Below, piece by piece: positions 43,738-52,554 of a stretch of 64,000 bases of DNA. Within the stretch, counting starts at the first letter, position 1. The number at the start of each line of letters is the position of its first letter. The DNA comes from Saprospiraceae bacterium (lineage in GTDB: Bacteria > Bacteroidota > Bacteroidia > Chitinophagales > Saprospiraceae), in the NCBI GenBank assembly GCA_016720635.1, contig JADKKF010000005.1, positions 1 through 64,000 of the forward strand. The letters run 5' to 3'. The notes under the pieces were generated by a model. That model saw nothing but the letters and a program-made list of their open reading frames with translations. It was not told the origin of the DNA and made no database searches. A program made the translations under genes and the position numbers.

Positions 43738-43884
43738 ACAAGCGTAGATACCAATTATGGAATTGTTATAGATATCCCTGCTTTTTATGGGCATATACTG
43801 CGATGAATTTTTATATCTCCTAGGAGTTGCCTCAAGATTATTTTTTTAATCATGGGACTATTTCCACATATTCCAATTTATCTT

Positions 43885-43892
43885 TACATTTG
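43885..43892 (+). promoter_or_regulatory. Promoter -7 element (TACATTTG) for the 43958 lipoprotein gene
   Basis: TACATTTG followed by C matches TAnnTTTGC. Transcription would start near 43898, so the in-frame ATG at 43901 would be leaderless and the lipoprotein-type start at 43958 has a leader of about 60 nt. Confidence 0.5.
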
Positions 43893-43957
43893 CAGCCTAA
43901 ATGGAAAAAGGCAACTTTTACCCATTTATTAAAATTTGTAACATTCAAAAATCTAGC

Positions 43958-44515
43958 ATGAAAAAGATCATTTTATTAAGCTTTGCTATTTTAACCATAA
44001 TGGCGGCTTGTAAGAATACACCAAAACCAGCTGAAGCACCTAAATCAACCCTTCCTGAGGGAATAACGCAAGAGGAACCGGTTCAAAAAGACGAGACCTT
44101 GAAAGCCACCTTAGAAGAGGCAGGCATCCCGTTCAAATTGACCCTCCCAGAAGGTACCAAAATCAAATCCATGAAAGGCAAAATGGCCAAAGGCGCTGAG
44201 GGCTTAACGATGTTGTACAATCAATTCGATGATTATTATATCAATATCAGTGAAAAAGCGGGTTCTATCTCTCCTTCAGCAGAAAAAGCTGCTCAATTGG
44301 CATCTTTGAAAAAAATGAAAAACTTTGTAAAGGTGGTCAAAGAAGAAGCGGATGGATTTATTTATGAGATCAAAAATCCAGGTGAATCCTTATATGGATT
44401 TGTGTTTGTGAAACAAAATAATGGCACAAACTATGTATTCCAGCAGGGAAATTACCAGCCAGAAGGCATGGATAAAATAGAAACTATGTTTAATAGCGTA
44501 AAAGATTCAAAATAA
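43958..44515 (+). CDS. Lipoprotein of unknown function
   Basis: The protein of about 185 residues from the ATG at 43958 begins MKKIILLSFAILTIMAACKN, a clear lipoprotein signal with the acylated Cys at residue 18. The ATG at 43901 would put 19 extra residues before the signal and is disfavoured. The body has a Pro/Glu-rich linker and a small domain (for example IPFKLTLPEGTKIKSMKGKM, YYINISEKAG, YEIKNPGESLYGFVFVKQ) with strand-rich character. I do not recognise the family. It is followed by tRNA-Leu. Confidence 0.7.
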   Translation: MKKIILLSFAILTIMAACKNTPKPAEAPKSTLPEGITQEEPVQKDETLKATLEEAGIPFKLTLPEGTKIKSMKGKMAKGAEGLTMLYNQFDDYYINISEKAGSISPSAEKAAQLASLKKMKNFVKVVKEEADGFIYEIKNPGESLYGFVFVKQNNGTNYVFQQGNYQPEGMDKIETMFNSVKDSK

Positions 44516-44539
44516 AATTATTTTTTTCTTGAAAAGTTT

Positions 44540-44547
44540 TATATTTG
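44540..44547 (+). promoter_or_regulatory. tRNA-Leu promoter -7 element (TATATTTG)
   Basis: TATATTTG followed by CA matches TAnnTTTGC and lies 46 nt before the 5' end of the tRNA. Confidence 0.55.
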
Positions 44548-44592
44548 CACCTCCTTTATAATAAAGTGGATCTTTACAATAATGGATATACT

Positions 44593-44674
44593 GCGGGTGT
44601 GGCGAAATTGGTAGACGTACCAGACTTAGGATCTGGCGCCGCGAGGCATGGGGGTTCGAGTCCCTCCACCCGCA
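44593..44674 (+). tRNA. tRNA-Leu (anticodon UAG)
   Basis: This 82-nt cloverleaf has acceptor stem GCGGGTG/CACCCGC, D-arm GGCGAAATTGGTAGACG, anticodon arm CCAGACTTAGGATCTGG with TAG in the loop, a long variable arm (CGCCGCGAGGC) as expected for a class II tRNA, and T-arm GGGGTTCGAGTCCCTCC. The discriminator base is A; the CCA end is not encoded. It reads CUA and other CUN leucine codons. It stands alone before the trigger factor gene. Confidence 0.95.
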
Positions 44675-44748
44675 CATTTTTTCAAGATTGATTTCAAGTA
44701 TTGTCTTACTCCACTTCATATTTTTTACTTCATAGATAATTATTTTTT

Positions 44749-46251
44749 ATGGTCGCCAGACACGACGTTGATGATGTCAATTCAGTATTAACCATTACAC
44801 TCCCTTTTGAAGAAATTTCCCCAACCATCAAAAAAGAAATAAGGAAATGGACCCAAAAAGCCGATATCAAAGGATTTAGAAAAGGAAAAGTTCCTGAAGC
44901 ATACGTCATCAAGATGTATGGACAATCCCTTGTGTACGATATCGTGATGAAGGAAACACAAAAGCAACTAGACGACTATATAAAAAATGAGAACTTGAAT
45001 ATCCTAGGTTCGCCCTTGGTTTCAAAATCCCAAAAAACATATACTTTCTTGCCTTCATTTACGGAGGATTATGTTTTTGCTTTTGATATTGGTATGGTAC
45101 CACCGTTCGAACTCAATGATTTTAAAGCGCATGTTTTCGATAAATATGAATCTGAAATAGATGATGCTTACGTGGCAGAAGAAAAAGCGGCTATATTAAA
45201 GCAGTATTCTCAAGATGTAGATTCAGATAAAGCCAACGAAGAGTCCCACTTGGTATTTGGAGCGGTTGAATTAGAAAATGGCGCGGTAAAAGAAGAAGGA
45301 GCCACTTCGACTTTCAAAAGTGCTGCCATGGACTTGAATATGGATACTTTTGGCAAAGCCATTACAGATTTTGCGGTAGGAGATCACTTTGACGTCAACA
45401 TTTTTGAAGTTGAAAAAAATCTATCGAAAGAATTGGTCATAAAGTACCTGATCAATGATCAAAAGGAAACAACTGGGTTATTTAGACTGGAAGTAAAAAA
45501 TATCCAAAACAAAGCACTACCTACCTTAGATCAAGAGTTTTTTGATAAATTGTTTGGTCCAGATATAGTACATAGTGAAGAAGAATTTGACGGTAAGATA
45601 AAGGAAAGCATCGCTAGCTTTAAAAATACTCAGTCTGAAGCCATATTGTACAAAGATTTTCAGACTTATATGATAGAAAACAATCAGGTGCAATTACCTG
45701 AGGACTTTTTAAAAAGGGTTATTGCCGAAAACAAGAAGGAAAACGATAACCATGTTACCTCTCAAAAAGAGTATGAGAATACTTTCCGTCACTTGAAATG
45801 GGTGGAGATAAAGCGAAAACTAATCCAAACATATCCAGTAGATGTCCAGGAAAATGATATTCGTGAATATTTTTTCAATAAATTACAAAGAGACTACGGA
45901 CAGTATTTGCAATATATAGGTGCAGATAAAGTAAGAGAACTCATCGAAAAAAGCTTAAAGGACAGCGATCAGGTTTATACAGCCTACGATCACTTGGAAA
46001 CAGAATTTTTGTTTCAAGCGGTGCGAAAGGATTTGACACTTAATAATGTAGTATTGAGCCGCACGGACTTTGCCAAAAAGGTTGAAGCCAATCAAGCACA
46101 CGATCATGACCACGACCACGAAGGTCATGACCACTCACACGACCACAATCACGACCATGACCATGACCACGAAGGTCATGAGCACAATCATGATCATGAA
46201 GGGCATGACCACTCTCATGACCACAATCACGATCATGGCCACGCCCATTAG
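44749..46251 (+). CDS. tig: Trigger factor with C-terminal His-rich tail
   Basis: Trigger factor is the ribosome-associated chaperone that meets nascent chains. The 500-residue protein has the ribosome-binding domain with ADIKGFRKGKVPEAYVIKMY (the GFRKGKVP loop, about residues 46-53), a middle domain in the PPIase position (weakly conserved, about 150-250) and the long helical C-terminal arms (to about 445). Residues 451-500 are an extraordinary tail: 24 His in 50 residues, arranged as HDH/HNH/HEGH units. Such tails bind Ni2+, Zn2+ or Co2+ in other proteins (for example SlyD). The gene is followed by clpP and clpX, a common tig-clpP-clpX order. Confidence 0.9.
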   Translation: MVARHDVDDVNSVLTITLPFEEISPTIKKEIRKWTQKADIKGFRKGKVPEAYVIKMYGQSLVYDIVMKETQKQLDDYIKNENLNILGSPLVSKSQKTYTFLPSFTEDYVFAFDIGMVPPFELNDFKAHVFDKYESEIDDAYVAEEKAAILKQYSQDVDSDKANEESHLVFGAVELENGAVKEEGATSTFKSAAMDLNMDTFGKAITDFAVGDHFDVNIFEVEKNLSKELVIKYLINDQKETTGLFRLEVKNIQNKALPTLDQEFFDKLFGPDIVHSEEEFDGKIKESIASFKNTQSEAILYKDFQTYMIENNQVQLPEDFLKRVIAENKKENDNHVTSQKEYENTFRHLKWVEIKRKLIQTYPVDVQENDIREYFFNKLQRDYGQYLQYIGADKVRELIEKSLKDSDQVYTAYDHLETEFLFQAVRKDLTLNNVVLSRTDFAKKVEANQAHDHDHDHEGHDHSHDHNHDHDHDHEGHEHNHDHEGHDHSHDHNHDHGHAH

Positions 46252-46283
46252 TCTTTGATTCTTTTTCTAAAATAAATGTTTGA

Positions 46284-46297
46284 ACCCAAATTTGGGT
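46284..46297. promoter_or_regulatory. 14-bp perfect palindrome in the tig-clpP spacer
   Basis: ACCCAAATTTGGGT is self-complementary and lies 33 nt after tig and about 60 nt before the clpP ATG. It could be a regulator-binding site controlling clpP-clpX; no flanking T-run makes it a terminator. Confidence 0.35.
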
Positions 46298-46357
46298 AGG
46301 GATTAAACAAATCATCGATGTCGCTGTTAATTTGGAGTACAAAAAGATTATAGCGAG

Positions 46358-47047
46358 ATGAATTTAGGAAATGAATTTATGAATTATGCTACCAAGCATC
46401 ATAGGATGAGTTCTATGCATTTAGAAAAGTATATGCAAGATGCCATCCCTAATGTAACAGGATTCACCCCACATGTGATAGAAGAAAGACAGATGAACGT
46501 CGTCGGAATGGACGTGTTCTCAAGATTGATGATGGATCGTATCATATTTATGGGTGTTCCCGTCAATGATTATGTAGCCAATGTGGTTCAAGCCCAATTG
46601 TTGTTTTTAGAATCAACGGACTCAAAGCGCGATGTTCAGATGTTCATCAATAGTCCAGGAGGTTCAGTGATTGCTGGATTAGGCATTTATGACACCATGC
46701 AATATATCAAACCAGACGTTTCTACCATATGTACAGGATTGGCAGCTTCTATGGGGGCTGTATTGATGGCTGCTGGAACTAAAGGAAAGCGAACCGCCTT
46801 GCCTCATAGCCGAGTGATGATACATCAGCCACTGGGAGGTATGCAAGGACAAGTATCAGATATGGAGATTAGCTATAAATTGATTAAGTCCATGCAAAAG
46901 GAATTGTATGATATATTGGCCAACCACACTGGACAGCCTTATGATATCATCGAAAAGGATTGCGATAGAGACAATTGGATGACAGCGAATGAAGCAAAAG
47001 CCTATGGACTTGTCGATGAAGTATTGGATCGTAGAATAGAGAAATAA
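46358..47047 (+). CDS. clpP: ATP-dependent Clp protease proteolytic subunit
   Basis: This 229-residue serine protease subunit forms the barrel of the ClpXP protease. The signature blocks are RIIFMGVPVNDYVANVVQAQ, DVQMFINSPGGSVIAGLGIY, ICTGLAASMGAVLMAAG with the nucleophile Ser, RVMIHQPLGG with the catalytic His, and IIEKDCDRDNWMTANEAKAY with the catalytic Asp. The N-terminal 30-35 residues are longer than in E. coli and probably form a propeptide. clpX follows after 9 nt. Confidence 0.95.
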   Translation: MNLGNEFMNYATKHHRMSSMHLEKYMQDAIPNVTGFTPHVIEERQMNVVGMDVFSRLMMDRIIFMGVPVNDYVANVVQAQLLFLESTDSKRDVQMFINSPGGSVIAGLGIYDTMQYIKPDVSTICTGLAASMGAVLMAAGTKGKRTALPHSRVMIHQPLGGMQGQVSDMEISYKLIKSMQKELYDILANHTGQPYDIIEKDCDRDNWMTANEAKAYGLVDEVLDRRIEK

Positions 47048-47056
47048 TAGCAGACG

Positions 47057-48304
47057 ATGGCAAGGAAAAATAAAGATACTATATTTTGCTCTTTTTGCAA
47101 TAGGGATAATTCTGAGACTTTGATCATGATTGCTGGTATAGACGCACATATCTGTGATATATGCATCGAACAAGCGGCTGGGATTGTAGCTAGTGAAATT
47201 GGAGGTATCTCTAAATCAACATCCAAAAAGTCCAAACAAAATGCCCCAAGAGGTCAGATGCCAAATCCTAAGGAGATAAAGAGCTACTTAGATGAATTCG
47301 TCATAGGTCAAGACACAGCCAAAAGACTGCTTTCTGTAGCCGTTTATAACCATTATAAAAGAATTGCTCAATCAAAAACGGAGGACATCGAGATCGAAAA
47401 AAGCAATATCCTCTTCATCGGACAGACAGGCACTGGCAAGACTCTTTTGGCGAAATCCATTGCAAAAATGCTGAATGTTCCTTTTGCCATAGTGGATGCT
47501 ACGGTATTTACTGAAGCGGGATATGTGGGAGAAGATGTTGAATCCATATTGTCCAGATTGCTTCAAAACTGCGATTATGATGTACAAAAAGCGCAAAAAG
47601 GCATCGTTTATATCGATGAAATAGATAAAATAGCGAGAAAGTCGGACAATCCATCCATCACCAGAGACGTGAGCGGCGAGGGAGTCCAACAAGGTCTTTT
47701 AAAGCTCCTAGAAGGTGCTGATGTCAATGTACCGCCTCAAGGTGGTCGTAAGCATCCTGAACAAAAGATGATTTCCTTAAACACGGAGAATATCTTATTC
47801 ATTTGTGGTGGAGCGTTTGATGGAATAGAAAAAATCATAGCCCGAAGGCTCAATACCTCGGTGATAGGATTCCACGGTGAAGAAAAGGATAAAGTAAATC
47901 AAGAGAATTTGCTCCAATATATCATACACCAAGACCTCAAGTCATTTGGATTGATACCTGAGTTATTGGGTAGATTGCCTGCGATAACGTATCTAGAGTC
48001 TTTGAATCATGAGACCTTGATAAGGATCTTGACAGAACCTAAAAATGCGCTATTAAAGCAATACAAAAAATTGTTTGAGTTGGAAGGTGTAGATTTAGAA
48101 TTTACGGAAGAGGCCCTTCACTTTATAGCGGATAAAACGCTGGAGTATAAACTTGGAGCAAGGGGATTGAGATCAATATGTGAGCGAATCATGACAGATG
48201 CTATGTTCGAAATACCAGGACAAGATGATGTCAAAAAATTGGTCATAGATTTGGATTATGTGCGTGCAAGGATAGACCATTTGCAAACTCCTCGAGTAGC
48301 TTAA
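47057..48304 (+). CDS. clpX: ATP-dependent Clp protease ATP-binding subunit ClpX
   Basis: This 415-residue AAA+ unfoldase feeds substrates to ClpP. It has the N-terminal zinc-binding domain (CSFCN, about residues 10-14, and CDIC, about 33-36), Walker A GQTGTGKT (about 120-127), pore loop GYVGEDVES, Walker B IVYIDEIDKIA, sensor regions GRLPAITYLESLN and the ClpP-binding IGF-type loop NTSVIGFHGEE. The C-terminal small domain contains KLGARGLRSICERIMTDAMF. It is the last gene of the tig-clpP-clpX block, followed by element R8. Confidence 0.95.
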   Translation: MARKNKDTIFCSFCNRDNSETLIMIAGIDAHICDICIEQAAGIVASEIGGISKSTSKKSKQNAPRGQMPNPKEIKSYLDEFVIGQDTAKRLLSVAVYNHYKRIAQSKTEDIEIEKSNILFIGQTGTGKTLLAKSIAKMLNVPFAIVDATVFTEAGYVGEDVESILSRLLQNCDYDVQKAQKGIVYIDEIDKIARKSDNPSITRDVSGEGVQQGLLKLLEGADVNVPPQGGRKHPEQKMISLNTENILFICGGAFDGIEKIIARRLNTSVIGFHGEEKDKVNQENLLQYIIHQDLKSFGLIPELLGRLPAITYLESLNHETLIRILTEPKNALLKQYKKLFELEGVDLEFTEEALHFIADKTLEYKLGARGLRSICERIMTDAMFEIPGQDDVKKLVIDLDYVRARIDHLQTPRVA

Positions 48305-48307
48305 ATG

Positions 48308-48430
48308 GCGCTAGGGGTGGTAGTGGTGACGAAAGGGCTTTGGCCTGAAGTCAGTCTCGACAGAAAGGAGAGACGAAACCCACGAACGACCCGACCCGAT
48401 TCGTCTGCAAGACGAGAAGAGGGAGCGCCC
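48308..48430 (+). repeat. Dispersed structured intergenic element R8
   Basis: Closing helix GGCGCT (48307-48312)/AGCGCC (48424-48429), followed by CAAAAT. Body AGGGGTGGTAGTGGTGACG, hairpin AGTCTCGAC/GGAGAGAC region, core ACGACCCGACCCG, hairpin TCGTCT/AGACGA with a GCA loop, then GAGGG. It starts 3 nt after the clpX stop codon (TAA 48302-48304), sense with both neighbours. Confidence 0.8.
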
Positions 48431-48491
48431 AAAATAAAAATATACCGCTCCCAATCTTGTCAATGATAGAAAATTCGGAAAAAATCGTTTT

Positions 48492-48851
48492 ATGAATAAA
48501 CCATCCATTTGGAAAAGTATTTTTGGTTTGTACTGCCCCCGTTGTCGCGAGGGAAAATTGTTCAGTAGTCCATTGTTTCGGCTAAAAATATACGATATGC
48601 CTGAGCGGTGCAGCGTGTGTCAGCAAAAATTTGACATCGAACCGGGTTTTTATTGGGGGGCGATGTACGTGGCGTATATGTTGAGTTCTGGGGTGTTGCT
48701 GGCGACTGCGGGTATAAGTATTTTGGTGTTCAAGATGCCTGTTTTTTATTTGTGGTTTGCATTGGGATTTGTGGGATTGTTGTTTTTGCCTTATATCGCA
48801 CGGTTGGCCAGGTCCATTTGGATTCATATTTTTGTATCATATCGAGATTAG
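48492..48851 (+). CDS. DUF983 family membrane protein
   Basis: This 119-residue protein begins with a Cys-rich cytoplasmic zinc-ribbon-like part (YCPRCREGKLF and CSVCQQKFD, four cysteines in CxxC pairs). Two transmembrane segments follow (about residues 52-75 and 78-100), with the family motif FDIEPGFYWGAMYVAYMLSS. DUF983 proteins are of unknown function; the paired CxxC motifs suggest metal binding. The TerC-type gene follows after 8 nt and is probably co-transcribed. Confidence 0.85.
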   Translation: MNKPSIWKSIFGLYCPRCREGKLFSSPLFRLKIYDMPERCSVCQQKFDIEPGFYWGAMYVAYMLSSGVLLATAGISILVFKMPVFYLWFALGFVGLLFLPYIARLARSIWIHIFVSYRD

Positions 48852-48859
48852 TTTAATAT

Positions 48860-49648
48860 ATGGAGAGTTTTTTAGACCCTATCTTAGGGCCTGATTATTA
48901 TGCATCATTTTTGATCATCCTGAATTTGATCATCATCGAGTCTTTGTTGTCGGTGGATAATGCGGCAGTTTTAGCGACTATGGTACTGAATCTACCAGAA
49001 AATCAACGGCACAAAGCCCTTAGGATAGGAATCATATTTGCCTATGTTTTCAGGGGAATATGCTTGGTTTTTGCTACGTTGTTGATACAAATATGGTGGC
49101 TTAAGCCTATCGGTGGCTTGTATTTGGTGTACCTTGCATTGGAATACTTCAAAAGTAGGCAGACGGAATCTAAAGATGATGACGACTTGCTTTCGGAGAG
49201 TGATAATTTTGTGTATCGGACATTGAAGCGGGCTTTTGGGACCTTTTGGGCTACGGTAGCGTCGGTGGAGATCATGGACTTGGTCTTTTCGATCGACAAT
49301 GTCCTAGCTGCTGCTGTTTATGTAGAGCGTTTGCCGCAGCCGAAGCAGACTTATCTTTTGTGGTTTGGAGTGTTTATTGGGATATTGGCAATGAGATTGG
49401 TTGCGTCGGTTTTTGTGAAACTTTTGGCAAAGTATCCATTTTTAGAAACAGCGGCCTTTACTGTATTGTTGATATTGGGGATAAAACTGACTTTGTCCAC
49501 GGTGGTACACTTTGCGCCAGATTCTAGTTTTGGGCAATTATTGAACTCTCACACGGCGGACAATATCTTGTCTTTGCTAACGCTTTCAATATTCATCGTA
49601 CCGATTATAACTTGCCAGCTGTTCAATATACCCAAGAAGAAATTTTAG
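48860..49648 (+). CDS. TerC family integral membrane protein
   Basis: This 262-residue protein has about seven transmembrane helices. The TerC signature acidic motifs are present: IIIESLLSVDNAAVLATMVL in the first half and EIMDLVFSIDNVLAAAVYVE in the second, each with the conserved Glu and Asp-Asn. TerC/YkoY-type proteins export Mn2+ (or help metallate exoenzymes) and relate to tellurite resistance. A charged loop (KSRQTESKDDDDLLSESD) separates the halves. It pairs with the upstream DUF983 gene, so a metal-related unit is possible (inference). Confidence 0.9.
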   Translation: MESFLDPILGPDYYASFLIILNLIIIESLLSVDNAAVLATMVLNLPENQRHKALRIGIIFAYVFRGICLVFATLLIQIWWLKPIGGLYLVYLALEYFKSRQTESKDDDDLLSESDNFVYRTLKRAFGTFWATVASVEIMDLVFSIDNVLAAAVYVERLPQPKQTYLLWFGVFIGILAMRLVASVFVKLLAKYPFLETAAFTVLLILGIKLTLSTVVHFAPDSSFGQLLNSHTADNILSLLTLSIFIVPIITCQLFNIPKKKF

Positions 49649-49699
49649 TGTGCGGAGATTTTTTGGGGTAATTGGCCAAGGAAAATACAAAGTTTTACC

Positions 49700-51679
49700 T
49701 TAGGACTGAAACTCTAAAATGAATTGGGCTCCGTTGGTATGTTCTTGGTTAAGAGTGACTTTGCAGTTTATCGCTTTGGATAAATCGCGAATCAAGTGGA
49801 GTCCCAAGCCAGACTTCAAACCCGTGACCTGTGTTTCGTCATAAAGTGCTTTTAGGTCGTTTTGACTGACGCCCGTTCCATTGTCTGTGATGGACAAAAA
49901 GGATTTGCCATTGGACTGCCAGGCCTTCCAAATGATCTCGGCATTTGGCCTATTTTTAAGGGCTTTTACGGCATTTCCAGTCAGGTTTCGCATGATGGTT
50001 TTGACATAATTGGCATCCGTTTTGAATTTAATATTTTCTTTATTTTCAAATATGATAGAGATATTTTCTTCCGAGCCAAAATGATTGGAGATGTCTGAAA
50101 ATAATTTTTGAACCTCTAATTCTTCCATCTGTGGTGCAAAGTTTTCCATTTGACCTTTGCTCCAAAGGAGCATGTCTTCCATCGACTCTAGTAGATTCTC
50201 AGCTCCTTTGGTCGTTTTGTCTTGCAATCTTTGTTTGGTTTCAGGACTTAGGTCGTCGGGGCTTTCATTTTGTAAATGTAAAAACTGAATGATATTGGCA
50301 ATGGGGGTTCTGAGATCGTGATTTAGGATATTAAAGAATCTGGTTTTGGTGTTATTGGCTTTTTCGAGGTCAGCGTTCAATGCCTGTAATTTCAAATTGG
50401 CAATCTTGCGATTTTTATTTTGTCGGTAGAGCAAAACTCCTATTAGCGATAGCAATGATAAAGCTATGAGTGAAAAATATTTTTGTTTTTGCTCTTGGGA
50501 GATGATCAATTTATTGATTTCCAACTCCTTATCCTTGAGTTCGATCGTACGCTTATCTTCTAGGTTTTTGATGGATTCTTTATTTTCCGAATTGAAAATG
50601 GAGTCTTTTAATCTTACAAATTCTTTGTAGGAAGATAGTGCTTGTTTATAGTTTCCAGAAAGCTCATGCTCGCTTGAAATTGAGTTTAGATTTGCAGATA
50701 TCTCGGAAATTATTCCAAGAGATTTTGATAATTCAAGGGAATTTTTGTGATTTTCAGTAGCAGCGTTTAAGAATTGTTTATTGCTTTTATTCAATTTATA
50801 TTTTTCTAAATAATTGTCCCCGATCATGCCATAATTCTTCAAAAGACCAAGTGAATTATTTAGTTTTTTGCTTACCTCCAATGACTTCTTACCATATTCG
50901 ATACTTTTGTCAAAATCTTTGGTTTGAAAATATAGGGAGCTTATGGAATATAAATTTATCATTTTGCTTCTATCCTGACCTATTTCATTGCAAAGTGTTA
51001 TTGCTTTGTCATAATAACTTAGGCCTTTATTATAATCTTTTTTATCCGTATAAGCGTTGCCAAGATTGCCATAGTTTCTAATGGTCTCCATAGTATTTCC
51101 ATTTTTCAGGTTATAGACCAAAGCTTTATTTATATAGTCGATAGATTTGTCATAGTCTTTTAGATAGTAATACAAGTTACCTATATTGGAAAATGCACCA
51201 ATTGCACCTTTTTCAAATTTAATTTCTTCATAAATGGCAAGTGCTTTGAAATAATATTCAAGCGCTAATGTATATTGGTCTAAGCTAGTATAAATTAAAC
51301 CGTAACTGATCAAAATATCTGCCTTTTGAAGTTGGTTTTGGGAAAAATTTAAAGCCTGTTCTAAATTTTGCTTGGCGTTTTCAAAGTCGCTGTTAGCCCA
51401 ATAATTGTCGGAGATAACTTTATAAGCAGCGGCGATACCGTATTGGTATTTTATTTTTTTTGCCAATTCCAGGGCTGTTTCCCCATATTTTATTCCTTCA
51501 GACGTATTTACAGTAAGATAAATAATTGAAAGTGAATTGTTTAAGTTTACTTTGGTTGTATCTATGTTGGTTTTTGCTAATAGAGATTTGAGTGAATCAA
51601 TCTTGTTATTAACATTATTTTGTGTCCAAGCCATTTGAAAACCAAAAACAAGGAAAATTAGTGCGTACTTTTTTATCAT
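49700..51679 (-). CDS. TPR-containing membrane sensor histidine kinase
   Basis: This 659-residue protein has a signal peptide (about residues 1-20). A periplasmic array of TPR repeats follows (about 60-370; for example QYTLALEYYFKALAIYEEIK, KDYDKSIDYINKALVYNLKN), then one transmembrane segment (about 400-418, YFSLIALSLLSLIGVLLY). A coiled coil and a HisKA domain follow, with the phosphorylated His near residue 454 (ILNHDLRTPIANI), then an HATPase domain with N-box LTGNAVKAL and G-box ITDNGTGVSQND. It senses an unknown signal and should phosphorylate the response regulator encoded just upstream. Its ATG overlaps the stop of the LytTR part by 4 nt (ATGA). Confidence 0.9.
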   Translation of the reverse strand: MIKKYALIFLVFGFQMAWTQNNVNNKIDSLKSLLAKTNIDTTKVNLNNSLSIIYLTVNTSEGIKYGETALELAKKIKYQYGIAAAYKVISDNYWANSDFENAKQNLEQALNFSQNQLQKADILISYGLIYTSLDQYTLALEYYFKALAIYEEIKFEKGAIGAFSNIGNLYYYLKDYDKSIDYINKALVYNLKNGNTMETIRNYGNLGNAYTDKKDYNKGLSYYDKAITLCNEIGQDRSKMINLYSISSLYFQTKDFDKSIEYGKKSLEVSKKLNNSLGLLKNYGMIGDNYLEKYKLNKSNKQFLNAATENHKNSLELSKSLGIISEISANLNSISSEHELSGNYKQALSSYKEFVRLKDSIFNSENKESIKNLEDKRTIELKDKELEINKLIISQEQKQKYFSLIALSLLSLIGVLLYRQNKNRKIANLKLQALNADLEKANNTKTRFFNILNHDLRTPIANIIQFLHLQNESPDDLSPETKQRLQDKTTKGAENLLESMEDMLLWSKGQMENFAPQMEELEVQKLFSDISNHFGSEENISIIFENKENIKFKTDANYVKTIMRNLTGNAVKALKNRPNAEIIWKAWQSNGKSFLSITDNGTGVSQNDLKALYDETQVTGLKSGLGLHLIRDLSKAINCKVTLNQEHTNGAQFILEFQS

Positions 51680-51933
51680 ATTAAGCTTGTTATATTTTCT
51701 TTAAAACTTCTACCGATAGGTAGGCTGATTTGGTTGTGCAACTCTAAATGTTGGGTGGAAATTTTACTTACAAAATGTTTTTGTACGGCAAAACTTCTAT
51801 GGATTCGGACAAAATTATTGAATTTATTTTCGTTTAAAAGTTTTCCAATATTCAATAAAATACAATGCCGTTTATCATTTGTGACCAGCATCGTATAGTC
51901 CTTTAAGGCCTCCAAATACAATATATCGTGCAA
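51676..51933 (-). pseudogene. LytTR DNA-binding part of the frameshifted response regulator
   Basis: This frame encodes a LytTR domain: upstream of the TTG at 51933 it already reads GGEAIFIKDGHNQIKIHL, then HDILYLEALKDYTMLVTNDK, KFNNFVRIHRSFAVQKHFV and SLPIGRSFKENI. The open frame begins at about 52020, directly at the stop of the receiver domain, but has no normal start codon. Receiver plus LytTR is the standard domain order, so the two frames almost certainly form one gene of about 235 codons with a +1 disruption near 52016-52020 (one extra base in AAATTAGA would do). It is either a recent mutation, an assembly error or, less likely, frameshifting. Its TGA overlaps the kinase ATG. Confidence 0.7.
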
Positions 51934-52015
51934 ATGAATTTTTATTTGGTTGTGGCCATCTTTGATAAATATGGCTTCGCCGCCAAGGGTGGATTCAAAA
52001 AGATTGGCTTTTTGT

Positions 52016-52381
52016 CTAATTTAGCATGTACTCTTCGATGCGTTTGATCGTTTGTTCAAATCGATGTAAATTGATTGGCTTGACGATAAAGTCTAGCGTA
52101 TCCAATTCAAAGCTTTCGACGGCATGTTCTGGATAAGAGGTAACAAAGATACAAACAGGAACTTGCTTGGCTTTCTTGCGGAGATCTATACCAGTTGTTC
52201 CAGACATTTCTATGTCTAAAAATAGTATGTCCACGCTTTCTTTTTCTAAATACAACAATGCATCATCTGCATTTTCAAAAGCCGCTAAGAGTCTAATAGA
52301 AGCAAACTTTTTGACTAAGGACATAATCCTCAATCTGTCGATTTCATCATCATCAACAATGATACACGGGAACGGTGGCAT
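52016..52381 (-). CDS. Response regulator receiver domain (N-terminal part of a LytTR regulator)
   Basis: This 121-residue CheY-like receiver has the acidic pocket VDDDEID, the phospho-acceptor Asp56 in DILFLDIEMSG, a Thr in FVTSYPEHA and Lys in DFIVKPINLHRFEQ. It ends at TAG 52016, right where a LytTR output domain begins in the next frame. With the TPR histidine kinase it forms a two-component operon. As it stands the protein would receive phosphate but lack its DNA-binding part. Confidence 0.8.
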   Translation of the reverse strand: MPPFPCIIVDDDEIDRLRIMSLVKKFASIRLLAAFENADDALLYLEKESVDILFLDIEMSGTTGIDLRKKAKQVPVCIFVTSYPEHAVESFELDTLDFIVKPINLHRFEQTIKRIEEYMLN

Positions 52382-52412
52382 ATTCTAATTTCGAAATAAA
52401 ATGTGAACGACT

Positions 52413-52420
52413 CAAAAGTA
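52413..52420 (-). promoter_or_regulatory. Two-component operon promoter -7 element (TACTTTTG)
   Basis: TACTTTTG on the minus strand (52420-52413) gives a leader of about 25 nt before the ATG at 52381. Confidence 0.45.
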
Positions 52421-52554
52421 GTATTTTTTTAGTTATTCATCTATTTAAAAGGTCATTTATATATTAGACAAGTTACCACATAAGTATTTGGTGTAAACTT
52501 GACTTGATTTTTAATTCATTTATAAAAGAAGTATTTTTTAAAATTTCATAAGAC

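Noticed and set aside
8094..48430. R elements as simple rho-independent terminators
   Set aside because: Several lie upstream of genes or in leaders (R4, R5, R6), have no T-run after the last stem, and R1 follows a separate good terminator.
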